Part shown: one piece after another, positions 22,170-29,905 of the stretch
Numbering within the stretch: position 1 is the stretch's first letter
Layout of the letters: each line of letters begins with the position of its first letter
From: an uncultured Fibrobacter sp.
GTDB taxonomy: Bacteria > Fibrobacterota > Fibrobacteria > Fibrobacterales > Fibrobacteraceae
Direction: 5' to 3'
DNA length: 37,096 nucleotides
Assembly (NCBI RefSeq): GCF_947305105.1
Contig: NZ_CAMZCS010000030.1
Coordinates: 1 to 37,096, forward strand
Notes under the pieces: generated by a model
Databases searched by the model: none
What the model saw: the letters and a program-made list of their open reading frames with translations, nothing else
Told to the model about the DNA's origin: nothing
Made by a program: the position numbers and the translations under genes

Positions 22170-23701
22170 GATACACATCGAGACTGCTCTTTTTGCTCCC
22201 CTTTGGCCTTCTGATGTCCTGCGACCATACCGAAAGCGCAGGCAATACGACAGAAATTGAAAACGCCATCGCCATCAGGGTATTTAACGGGGACGAACCG
22301 GCCGACGGTGTCGCCTACCGGGTATTACCTTCTTGGTACGTTGCCGACACCAACGAGACCGATTCCGGCGTTGATTTCGCCTATTCCGGAACAACCGACG
22401 AAGATGGCTGGATGCGTATCGACGGCCATGAAGAAGGCTCCTTCACCGTCCAGTTCAGCAAGGACAAGTATTCCATTGTCACGAACTACACGCTAGACAA
22501 GCTCACCCCCAATGTCACCATCGACAGCGTGGCGCTTGCCAAGCCTGGCACCATCAAGGGCCGCGTCGATCTGCCCGACTCCGCGAAATACGCCTGGATT
22601 TATATGCAGGGTATCGAAAGGGTCGAAAAGACGGACCGCAAGGGCGCCTTCGCCATCAGCAACTTGCCCGCCGGCGACCTCAAGCTCAAGGCCTGGGTCC
22701 CCAATATCCAGAAGTTCATCGCAGAGGCAGAAGTGTCCGTGCCCGCAAACGATACACTCGACGTGGGCAACGTTTCCGACACCACCGACGAAATCGTGTT
22801 CAAGAGGACGATGAAAATCAATCCACGTGAATTGATTTCCAGCTGGATGCGTCCATTACCGATACCGACAGTCCTCATACTGCGCCTCGATTCCACGTTC
22901 AACTTCTTCGAGACGACTGAAGACGGAAGTGATGTCCACCTGCTCGACAGCGAGGGCAACCCGCTCCCCATCGAGATTGACACATGGGACAAGGACATCC
23001 AGAGCGGTGTGATTAATATTCGCATCGAATCCAAAGCCGACACTGCAAAGCTCTGGACGCTCGAGTGGGGAGATTCAACCGAAGCCCCGCAAAAAAGAGC
23101 CGATGTATGGGAAGACCTTAGCGACTCCCTCATCTGGGCATTAAATACCGTCCAGATACTCGATTTCGAGAACCCGACCTTCAAGAACGACCTCCCCGAG
23201 CCGCTCACGCCGAAGGACTGGTACGTCCAGGCTCACGACGGGGCCACCGTCTACGATTCCGTCGCCGACGACATCCGCAAGGGCGTCATCGATTCCGGTG
23301 GCGGAGCTTTCGAGTCCAAGGTTCTTCAAGTAAACTACAAGGCGGAGAAGCCGGAATATGTCGTCATCGGCACGCGCATCAGCGACACGCCGCACGACCT
23401 GAGCCGCCTCGACTCCGTCGAAGTCTGGATCAAGACCGACGGAAAAATCGAGATTATCCTTGAAACAATTATCGAATCCGACACCAACTTCAAGGCCACC
23501 TACAAAGCCGAAGGCGACGGAAGCTGGACACGCTACGCAGTGCGTCCGCAGGATTTCGACACGAAAGATACAGTGAAATACCACGGCTGGGATGTCACGA
23601 GAAATCGGATAACTAGGTTTACAATCTTCGCCTATGACGGGAGCAGTATCCTGGTCGACAACGTAAGGATGTACGGCATCAACCGGGACGACTTGAAGTA
23701 G
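22166..23701 (+). CDS. Lipoprotein with carboxypeptidase-regulatory-like, DUF2341-like and CBM11-like domains
   Basis: 511-residue lipoprotein (lipobox LMSC, Cys19). Residues about 35-120 and 125-205 are beta-sandwich domains; the second, with GTIKGRVDLPDS...KGAFAISNLPAGDLKLKAW, looks like a carboxypeptidase-regulatory-like (CNA-B) fold. Residues about 230-310 (PTVLILRLDSTFNFF, DGSDVHLLDSEG, IDTWD) match the DUF2341 pattern. The last 180 residues (LDFENPTF ... ILVDNVRMYG) resemble CBM11/CIA-type carbohydrate-binding domains. The likely role is surface binding of polysaccharide or display of a receptor, as partner of the coupled TIGR02147 protein. Its stop codon directly abuts the stop codon of the convergent CE6-like gene, leaving no room for a terminator. 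Confidence 0.8.
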   Translation: MRYTSRLLFLLPFGLLMSCDHTESAGNTTEIENAIAIRVFNGDEPADGVAYRVLPSWYVADTNETDSGVDFAYSGTTDEDGWMRIDGHEEGSFTVQFSKDKYSIVTNYTLDKLTPNVTIDSVALAKPGTIKGRVDLPDSAKYAWIYMQGIERVEKTDRKGAFAISNLPAGDLKLKAWVPNIQKFIAEAEVSVPANDTLDVGNVSDTTDEIVFKRTMKINPRELISSWMRPLPIPTVLILRLDSTFNFFETTEDGSDVHLLDSEGNPLPIEIDTWDKDIQSGVINIRIESKADTAKLWTLEWGDSTEAPQKRADVWEDLSDSLIWALNTVQILDFENPTFKNDLPEPLTPKDWYVQAHDGATVYDSVADDIRKGVIDSGGGAFESKVLQVNYKAEKPEYVVIGTRISDTPHDLSRLDSVEVWIKTDGKIEIILETIIESDTNFKATYKAEGDGSWTRYAVRPQDFDTKDTVKYHGWDVTRNRITRFTIFAYDGSSILVDNVRMYGINRDDLK

Positions 23702-24826
23702 TTACCTGTTCCGACCCCCCGTGACATCGATTAGCCATTTTCGACCATTTTTTTCTACGCTGATAAACACCTTATGGCGTTTTTCATCGTAGACAAGATG
23801 GCCGTTGTTTTTGGAGGAGTATCTTATGGCTAATTCCGTGGATTTTGAATTGTGAATAGCAGTCGTCGAAGTATCCGCAACGGAAGTATCTGCAACAGAA
23901 ACAGAAGAATCCTTCACAGACGAATCAGCAACAGCAACTGCAGTGTCTTTTGCCGAGGTATCAACCGGCGGAACTTCCGGTTCGGCCTTCTTCAGCAGTT
24001 CGAGCATCTTTTCGGCATAACGTTCACCGAACGTTTCATAACCCTTTCGCGTGAAATGGAGCGTGTAGTTCGGTTCCTTCAACGCGGGGCAACCTTCTGC
24101 CGAAATGAGATGACCATTAGGGATTAGACTCGCCGCTTCGGCAACTGCACTGTTTCTCCAGCCCAGATCTCCACCCGCAGCGGTTGTTGCCAGTTCCCCA
24201 ACAAGAATTGGCACTTTCGTTGAGTCTAATCCCAAATCCTTAATAAGATCGTCGTAAACTTTCTTGACACGCTTGGGCCAGTCGTTCATCTGGTAGTCCG
24301 CCTCGCCCTGATGGAAAAGGAACCCCTTAATGACGCCCTTTTCCTTTGCAATCTTTCCCATTTCCACAATGCGCTTGTAGAGGTCGCCACCGTATTCATC
24401 CAGGTACTGGATCCACCACGTGTCGCCCTTGTTCTTTGCATTCTGGACATACGCCTTGTTGCGGTCCTTGTCGAACAGGTCGATGCTTTGACCGCCAATG
24501 GCGATGTTCGCGACAGCAATCTTGATACTGTCGGGCAATTCCTTCACCATCTTGCGACCGAAGATATCGACAATTCCTACCTTGGACGCGCTATGTCCCA
24601 TTGGCGGTGCAGCAGGGTAAAACTCTCCAACCTTTTGATTCGAATGGTTTGCCGCACGCAAGACCAAGAAGCGCGGATCCTCCGCACGGTCGGCTGCGGT
24701 CACATCCGCCTGACCGGACATATTGGACTGCCCATAGGCAAGATAAATGTGGAGGTTCGGGTCCTGGGCAAAGCTCAAGGAAACTGTAGCAGCAACAACA
24801 AACGCAGGAAAAATAGATTTATGCAT
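23702..24826 (-). CDS. Secreted SGNH acetylesterase (CE6 / sialate O-acetylesterase-like)
   Basis: 374-residue secreted esterase with a signal peptide ending near SFA-Q (residue 20). The SGNH/SASA family is clear: YGQSNMSGQ with nucleophile Ser34, the GGQS block near 111-114, FHQGEAD at 171-177, and LHFTRKGY with the catalytic His257. CE6 members remove acetyl groups from xylan. The C-terminal part (about 275-374) is a low-complexity Ala/Ser/Asp/Val stretch plus a short 50-residue end of unknown type. It lies 17 bases downstream of the CE15 gene on the same strand, so both are probably expressed together to strip ester groups from glucuronoxylan. Start ATG with a GAGAAG site. Confidence 0.88.
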   Translation of the reverse strand: MHKSIFPAFVVAATVSLSFAQDPNLHIYLAYGQSNMSGQADVTAADRAEDPRFLVLRAANHSNQKVGEFYPAAPPMGHSASKVGIVDIFGRKMVKELPDSIKIAVANIAIGGQSIDLFDKDRNKAYVQNAKNKGDTWWIQYLDEYGGDLYKRIVEMGKIAKEKGVIKGFLFHQGEADYQMNDWPKRVKKVYDDLIKDLGLDSTKVPILVGELATTAAGGDLGWRNSAVAEAASLIPNGHLISAEGCPALKEPNYTLHFTRKGYETFGERYAEKMLELLKKAEPEVPPVDTSAKDTAVAVADSSVKDSSVSVADTSVADTSTTAIHNSKSTELAIRYSSKNNGHLVYDEKRHKVFISVEKNGRKWLIDVTGGRNR

Positions 24827-24843
24827 TTTACTTCTCGTACAAA

Positions 24844-26412
24844 CTAACGAGCCCTATGGGTAAAACTCTTCGTCATGAGCACAGAACCATTGGAACTGAG
24901 CACCATGGCAACGAACTTTCCGGAACGCGGAATCAATCCGCCATTCTCGCCCAAGACACTGACCAAGTGACCCTGGAGGTCGAACAGCTTGACTACGGCA
25001 CCTACAGGAGCTCCGGACAGAGCGAGGAAATTACCGACAATATCGATTTCGGCAACAGGAGCCACACCCCTCACAGCCGAGAACAAAGGCTTCGTGGTGG
25101 AATCGGTGGCGGAACTGTCACCCGGCGTAGTCGTAGTCGAATCATTCACAGAAGGCGTCGTCGTGGAATCCCCAGGAGGCGTTGTCGTGGTGGACGCTTC
25201 GTACTTGATGGTCGGAGTTTCCCAGTCGATCCAGTCAGCATAGTTGTCTATCTTGAAACCCTTACCATTAGTGGGCTTCACGTGGATATCCGTGTTGGCT
25301 TCCTTATTGCGGAGGAACTTGTCAACAAACGCGGTCACCGATTTGGTCTGGCTCGAAGCCGCCTGGCAATGTTCGTGACCACCGGTAAAGTCGAAACCGA
25401 TACGGTCCTCGATGCCCATGGCCTTCCACACTTCGGTCGCCGCCATCATGGACTTGTAACCCGATTCGTCGCCCAGCCATTCGTAACCGGGGTTGCCGAG
25501 AGCAATCACCGCACGCGGAGCAATCATGGCAATAAGTTCATGGTGGTCGTGCGGGAGCTTGTACGGATCCTGACGTTGCAGGCTCTGCATGAACCAGCTG
25601 TAGTTCGTGTTGTCAATCTTCTCGATGTTCGTGCCGCGCTTGGCAAAATCATCCGAGGTACGCCAGGAGTTAATGCCGCCGCCACCCGATTCCTGGGCAA
25701 TGGTAAGCGTCACGCGTTCGTCAAAGGCGCCCGCAAAGAGAGCCATCTTGCCTGCGTAGGAACAACCCGTCACCGCGATTTTGCTCATGTCAAGGTGATG
25801 TTCTTCGGCAATCAGCGCAAGGCCGTCAATCAAGCGGCTCACGCCCCAAGACCATGCAGAATAGTCACCATTGGAATTTTTGTCACCGTAGAACTTGTAG
25901 AAACCTACGCCCGTGTCCTTCTGGCCGTTCATGGAATATTTGGCCACCTGGTCATGGCTGAAGGGCACCTGCACAAAGCCACTAAAAATGCTAGAGGAAA
26001 GCGAGCCCGTACCGCTATTCATACCAATGATAATCGGGTGCGGGCCCTCTCCAGAAGGAATACTGAACTTGGAAGTAATCGTCGCGGTCTTGCCACCTTC
26101 CTTGACTGTCACCGTGAGGGTGCCTCCGCTATACGTTGCCGTAACATCAGAAGGTATCGGTTTCTCGCCTATCTCGTACTTCTCGATATCGGCCTTGATT
26201 TCGTTGCGACGCTTGCTCCAGTCGTCGAAAGTCGCGACCTTGGACCCGTCATTGAATTCAAACGGGTTGGGAAGTTTCTTGTTTTCCTTGAGTTCTCCGG
26301 CCTTGGCACCTAAATCCTTGCCACGGTTTTCGGTATCGAAATTGAGAGGGATTTCGGAAAATGCATAGCCGCATAAACCTAGAACAATAATACCTAGAAC
26401 GGCATTACGCAT
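24844..26412 (-). CDS. Secreted CE15 glucuronoyl esterase with T9SS-like tail
   Basis: 522 residues from the ATG at 26410-26412, preceded by GGAGG seven bases away. An earlier in-frame ATG (26460) would add 16 residues ahead of the signal peptide and is rejected. It is a serine hydrolase that cleaves ester bonds between lignin and glucuronic acid side chains of xylan. Catalytic candidates are Ser218 in GCSYAGKMAL, Glu241 in QESGGGG and His348 in HEHC. The usual CE15 motif is GCSRxGKxA; here the conserved Arg is Tyr219. A Thr/Pro/Ser linker (about 425-460) leads to a C-terminal T9SS type-A-like domain with VVKLFDLQGHLV. It is first gene of the CE15-CE6 operon. Confidence 0.9.
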   Translation of the reverse strand: MRNAVLGIIVLGLCGYAFSEIPLNFDTENRGKDLGAKAGELKENKKLPNPFEFNDGSKVATFDDWSKRRNEIKADIEKYEIGEKPIPSDVTATYSGGTLTVTVKEGGKTATITSKFSIPSGEGPHPIIIGMNSGTGSLSSSIFSGFVQVPFSHDQVAKYSMNGQKDTGVGFYKFYGDKNSNGDYSAWSWGVSRLIDGLALIAEEHHLDMSKIAVTGCSYAGKMALFAGAFDERVTLTIAQESGGGGINSWRTSDDFAKRGTNIEKIDNTNYSWFMQSLQRQDPYKLPHDHHELIAMIAPRAVIALGNPGYEWLGDESGYKSMMAATEVWKAMGIEDRIGFDFTGGHEHCQAASSQTKSVTAFVDKFLRNKEANTDIHVKPTNGKGFKIDNYADWIDWETPTIKYEASTTTTPPGDSTTTPSVNDSTTTTPGDSSATDSTTKPLFSAVRGVAPVAEIDIVGNFLALSGAPVGAVVKLFDLQGHLVSVLGENGGLIPRSGKFVAMVLSSNGSVLMTKSFTHRAR

Positions 26413-26550
26413 AAACGGTCCTCCTAAAAAAAAGAACTCCAAACCAACACTGCAAACCAACCCCCAGAAGCCACATTCCCGTGTAGTCTGGGACTAGCTA
26501 TAAATTATCTAATCCCCATAGAATAGGGTTAAAACCGCAAATTTCGTTTA

Positions 26551-26565
26551 TTGACAAAATGTCAA
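26551..26565. promoter_or_regulatory. Perfect palindrome TTGACA-AAA-TGTCAA
   Basis: Six-base inverted arms around AAA; each strand also reads as a perfect -35 box (TTGACA). It lies about 140 bases upstream of the CE15 start. It could be an operator or overlapping divergent -35 boxes, but no well-placed -10 was found on either strand. Confidence 0.35.
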
Positions 26566-26816
26566 AAAATCGTCAATGCCCGTTTTCACGCTAAAAACGA
26601 TAACAAAAAGTTACATTCCTGCAAAATATCGCAAAAAAGCCAGATTTGCCCCCCTAACCACACCCCAAAAAAATTTTCTCCATCATTTCCCACAGAAAAA
26701 AATCCATATACCTCTTTATACTCCAATTACCTCTTTTTTTACACAAAGCGAGATCGTCAATCAATACCAAAGGCATATTATTCTCCGTCGAGAGAATAGA
26801 AGCGTCGGCCAAGGAT

Positions 26817-26875
26817 GGGGAGGGTGCAGGGAGGGGCCCGTGCGGCCTTCGCAACTCTGAGCTGGGGCCCCTCCC
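26817..26875. other. GC-rich island: G-quadruplex motif overlapping an 11-bp hairpin
   Basis: Four G-tracts lie at 26817-26820, 26822-26824, 26829-26831 and 26833-26836 with loops of 1, 4 and 1 bases, a canonical quadruplex motif. The last two tracts are also the left arm of a perfect inverted repeat, GGGAGGGGCCC (26829-26839) and GGGCCCCTCCC (26865-26875). Inside its 25-base loop is a small TGCG/CGCA hairpin. There is no T-run on either side, so it is not a normal terminator. It stands out sharply from its AT-rich surroundings. A leader element, small RNA or mobile-repeat remnant are all possible. Confidence 0.6.
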
Positions 26876-26993
26876 GCATGATTCAAATTGTGTAAAAGAA
26901 TAAAACATGGCAAAGTACCTGCTCCGAAAAAAAAGCTATCTTTCCCCCTTGAAATAAATCAGAAGCCGTAAGGCTAGAAAATCGGAGTCGATC

Positions 26994-28091
26994 ATGGGTT
27001 TCAAATGCGGTATCGTAGGCCTCCCGAACGTAGGCAAGTCCACCATCTTTAACGCTATCACCAACGCCGGCGCCGAAGCCGCGAACTATCCCTTCTGCAC
27101 CATCGAGCCCAACGTGGGCATGGTGAGCGTCCCGGACAGCCGTCTCGACGAACTCGTGAAGGTCTACAATCCCAAGTCCATCGTTCCCGCCGTCACCGAA
27201 TTCGTGGACATTGCAGGCCTCGTGAAAGGTGCTGCCCAGGGCGAAGGCCTCGGCAACCAGTTCCTCACCCACATCCGCGAATGCGAAGCCATCATGGAAG
27301 TCATCCGCTGCTTCGACGACGAGAACATCGTACACGTGAGCGGTTCCGTGGACCCGGTCCGCGACGTGGAAGTCATCGAAACGGAACTCATCCTCAAGGA
27401 CCTTGACTCCGTCGAGAAACGCCTCGCCACCGAAGCCAAGGGTGCCCGCACCGGCAACGCCGAAGCGAAGGCTCGCCTCGCCGCTTGCGAACTTTTGAAA
27501 AAGACTCTCGAAGAAGGCCGCTCCGCACGCACCGTCATGAACGACAGCGACGAAATGATCGGCGTCGTCAAGGACCTCGCTCTCCTCACTGCCAAGCCGC
27601 TGTTCTACTGCGCGAACGTCAAGGAAGACGACATCCTCACGGGCAACGCCTATGTGGACCAGCTCAAGGAATACGCCGCCAAGAACGGCCACGAAGTCAT
27701 CGTCATCAGCGGAAAGATCGAAGAAGAACTCTCGGCCATGGAACCCGCCGACAAGGCTGAATTCCTCAAGGAACTCGGCATGAAGGAATCGGGCCTCGAC
27801 GCCGTTGTGCGCAAAGGCTACGAAATCCTCGGCCTCCGCACGTTCTTCACCGCCGGCGAAAAGGAATGCCGCGCCTGGACGTTCCATGCAGGCTACAAAG
27901 CACCGCAATGCGCAGGCGTCATCCACACCGACTTCGAACGCGGGTTCATCCGCGCCGAAACGCTGAGCTACGCAGACTTCCTCAAGCACGGCAGCTGGAA
28001 CGCCGCCAAGGAAGCTGGTCTCGTCCGCACCGAAGGCAAGGACTACCTGGTACAAGATGGCGACATCATGTACTTCTTGTTCAATGTGTAG
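26994..28091 (+). CDS. ychF: YchF / Obg-family ribosome-binding ATPase
   Basis: 365-residue cytoplasmic P-loop NTPase of the YchF (OLA1) family, which prefers ATP and binds ribosomes, with links to translation and stress. P-loop GLPNVGKST at residues 9-17, the switch/G3 segment DIAGLVKGA, and an NVKE segment in place of the NKxD guanine-specificity motif, as expected for an ATP-preferring YchF. A central coiled-coil (about 130-180) and a C-terminal TGS domain (about 280-365, ending DGDIMYFLFNV) complete the usual architecture and length (363). The ATG has CGGAG seven bases upstream. No hairpin terminator follows; heptamer locus 3 begins three bases after the stop. Confidence 0.97.
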   Translation: MGFKCGIVGLPNVGKSTIFNAITNAGAEAANYPFCTIEPNVGMVSVPDSRLDELVKVYNPKSIVPAVTEFVDIAGLVKGAAQGEGLGNQFLTHIRECEAIMEVIRCFDDENIVHVSGSVDPVRDVEVIETELILKDLDSVEKRLATEAKGARTGNAEAKARLAACELLKKTLEEGRSARTVMNDSDEMIGVVKDLALLTAKPLFYCANVKEDDILTGNAYVDQLKEYAAKNGHEVIVISGKIEEELSAMEPADKAEFLKELGMKESGLDAVVRKGYEILGLRTFFTAGEKECRAWTFHAGYKAPQCAGVIHTDFERGFIRAETLSYADFLKHGSWNAAKEAGLVRTEGKDYLVQDGDIMYFLFNV

Positions 28092-28093
28092 TT

Positions 28094-28149
28094 AGGGATT
28101 AGGGGCTAGGATCTAGGGGCTAGAGGCTCGGGGTTCGAAGCTCGAGCCT
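28094..28149. repeat. Heptamer-repeat locus 3 (convergent AG-heptamer arrays)
   Basis: Five plus-strand seven-base units at 28094-28128, all beginning AG (AGGGATT, then AGGGGCT/AGGATCT types). They abut three minus-strand units (28129-28149) such as AGGCTCG and AGCTTCG. AGGCTCG (28124-28130) can pair with CGAGCCT (28143-28149). It lies between the convergent stops of ychF and the FISUMP lipoprotein gene, a place where a bidirectional terminator is expected. Confidence 0.78.
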
Positions 28150-28167
28150 TTATGTTTAGGCTTTTAC

Positions 28168-29889
28168 TTATTCTTGAATACAGAGGGTTTGTACCATAGG
28201 GTACAAGTCTTTGGGACATTCTACAATGCGCGATGCTTTTCCTTTCATAGTAACGCCATCCATCGATGTTTCAAAGCAATATTGCGTTCCGGGATCCTTC
28301 TCGGTACTTGCCCAAAAAACATTCGCATATATTTTATTATTCAACGAACAACGAGCTACTCCATACGTCCAAAATATCGGAGCATCATTTAGATATTGAA
28401 AGCCATATTTCTTAAGTTCGGTCGTGTCGGGAAGGCGATACCCTCTAGGGCACGACGTCTTAGCAGTTTCATAATCCATATAGACGCTTTCCTTATAACG
28501 CACGGCAGAGACTATAGAATCATCCACTTCGACAATTTTACCGTTACAAATGCAATCTTGACTGAGGCGTTCCTTCCATCCAGCATAAAAATCATCAAAC
28601 GAGGAGCTTTTGTTTTGAATTGAATTCAACAAAATAGAATCAACTCCCAATTCGCCTCGCAAAAATATTTGTCGACCACGAGTACTCGCCACATAATTGA
28701 CGTCATCAATCACCATATGCGTCAGGACAAAAAAATATTGACCATTAATAGTCTTGACAGAAAAGTGGTATTCAGCCCCATCTATAGTTACTTTATACAA
28801 AGAATCACCCAAACTCTGACCCGCAATTTTATTCCTATCAAACGACACCGGTAAAAGGTAAGTGGGGGACGGTTCCACAATGACCCGTTTCCATTCTTCA
28901 ACCCCATCAACATTTGTGCAACCAAAAAATGCGCCATCCGCTTCGCTCCAGTGAAGGACCTTATTAGAAATCGTATCACAGGTTCCAAGGCTATCCTTAT
29001 ATCTATACGGAACAGACTTTATGCTATCCAGCAAAATCCATGCGTTTGTCGTTTCGCAGAGATAATAATTTTTGTCATACACTTCCACCGTATTGTACAA
29101 ATCCTCTTTACAGATCTTTCCCTCTTTTTCTGGCGGCAGCAAAGAAGCTTCATCAACCTTTATCCATTCCAAATACCAATACTCGCATTCATAATAAGTC
29201 CCGTCATAAGAAACTTTCAGATTGCCGATTTCTCTTGTACATTGTTCCTTAATAAAAGGGTATTTTGTTTCAGAGCTGTCTTTCCGTGTTTCACTCGAAC
29301 TGCTCATGGCACTGGAACTTTGCACAGACTGAGTCGTTTTTTTACTAGACGATGAAATTTGTTTCGAAGATTCCGAACTCATCGACGAAGAACTGGAGCT
29401 TTTTTCCTCTTTTCTCGGGCTCTTTTTTAAATAGTAGGTATTGCCGTTTTCTTCTTTGCAAATGCAATCATCAAATGTCCAATCGCTCAAACCGGAAACC
29501 CAGTTCTCGAAATCTCCGGCACTTCCTATCCTGTGCTTGCACCCAGAAATATCCGTCCAAATATGCTTAGTTCCACTTTCGGTGGAAATTTCCATTTTAA
29601 CACGGTTATCAGATTCGCTGAAATTGGAAGACACGCACCTTGCAAAAAAGGCGAACATTTCACTCATGTACTTCGACATATAGTCACAGAGACCATCAAC
29701 GACATAACTGCTGTCAGAAAGGTCGGTCGTCCAAGAATCCTCTTCAGTAATGCCATATTTATCACGGCAATATGCGGAGTTATCATACGAACCGGAATCA
29801 TCCTGGGTTTCAGAAGAACTGGAGCTAGAATTTTCAGAGCATGCCGCAAAAAGAAGCACAAGGGTGCCTATCACCAACAATTTTTCCAT
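28168..29889 (-). CDS. FISUMP-domain lipoprotein
   Basis: 573 residues from the ATG at 29887-29889, which directly begins a lipoprotein signal (FAAC lipobox, Cys17). The longer frame starting at 29952 would overlap the upstream gene and lacks a signal, so it is rejected. After an acidic/Ser linker and a Cys-containing domain (about 30-140), a Ser-rich linker leads to three small modules. Each has a cysteine and a YYxC...W or FFGC...W pattern (about 205-330), as in the small lipoprotein at 2932. The C-terminal 95 residues (CPRGYRLPDTTEL from about 480, FWAST, QYCFE) match the Fibrobacter major paralogous domain (TIGR02145), related to SUMF1/C-type-lectin folds. It is last gene of the SUMF1 / membrane protein set. 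Function unknown; surface exposure is inferred. Confidence 0.82.
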   Translation of the reverse strand: MEKLLVIGTLVLLFAACSENSSSSSSETQDDSGSYDNSAYCRDKYGITEEDSWTTDLSDSSYVVDGLCDYMSKYMSEMFAFFARCVSSNFSESDNRVKMEISTESGTKHIWTDISGCKHRIGSAGDFENWVSGLSDWTFDDCICKEENGNTYYLKKSPRKEEKSSSSSSMSSESSKQISSSSKKTTQSVQSSSAMSSSSETRKDSSETKYPFIKEQCTREIGNLKVSYDGTYYECEYWYLEWIKVDEASLLPPEKEGKICKEDLYNTVEVYDKNYYLCETTNAWILLDSIKSVPYRYKDSLGTCDTISNKVLHWSEADGAFFGCTNVDGVEEWKRVIVEPSPTYLLPVSFDRNKIAGQSLGDSLYKVTIDGAEYHFSVKTINGQYFFVLTHMVIDDVNYVASTRGRQIFLRGELGVDSILLNSIQNKSSSFDDFYAGWKERLSQDCICNGKIVEVDDSIVSAVRYKESVYMDYETAKTSCPRGYRLPDTTELKKYGFQYLNDAPIFWTYGVARCSLNNKIYANVFWASTEKDPGTQYCFETSMDGVTMKGKASRIVECPKDLYPMVQTLCIQE

Positions 29890-29905
29890 GGTCCTATCCC
29901 CTTTT

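Larger units (their letters stand above)
26413..26993. other. Long intergenic region CE15 / ychF
   Basis: 581 bases without a convincing gene. It contains a perfect palindrome near 26551, an AT-rich stretch with homopolymer runs (about 26580-26760), a small 7-bp hairpin (26779-26785 with 26792-26798), a GC-rich structured island (26817-26875) and the ychF leader. Open frames here have low-complexity translations and no homology I recognise. Promoters for CE15 (minus) and ychF (plus) must lie here, but none is clear enough to call. Confidence 0.5.

Noticed and set aside
24856-26313. 485-codon plus-strand frame over the CE15 gene
   Set aside because: Antisense to a protein with a complete catalytic motif set; Arg/His-rich shadow.
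26817-26875. GC-rich hairpin as SRP RNA (4.5S) or 6S RNA
   Set aside because: The conserved SRP tetraloop and asymmetric-loop bases are missing, and the size and layout do not match 6S RNA.
26551-26908. Small ORFs in the CE15-ychF intergenic region on both strands
   Set aside because: Low-complexity translations, no ribosome site with good spacing, and they run across the structured GC island; no recognised homology.
26883-28055. 390-codon minus-strand frame over ychF
   Set aside because: Antisense shadow of ychF with no family features.
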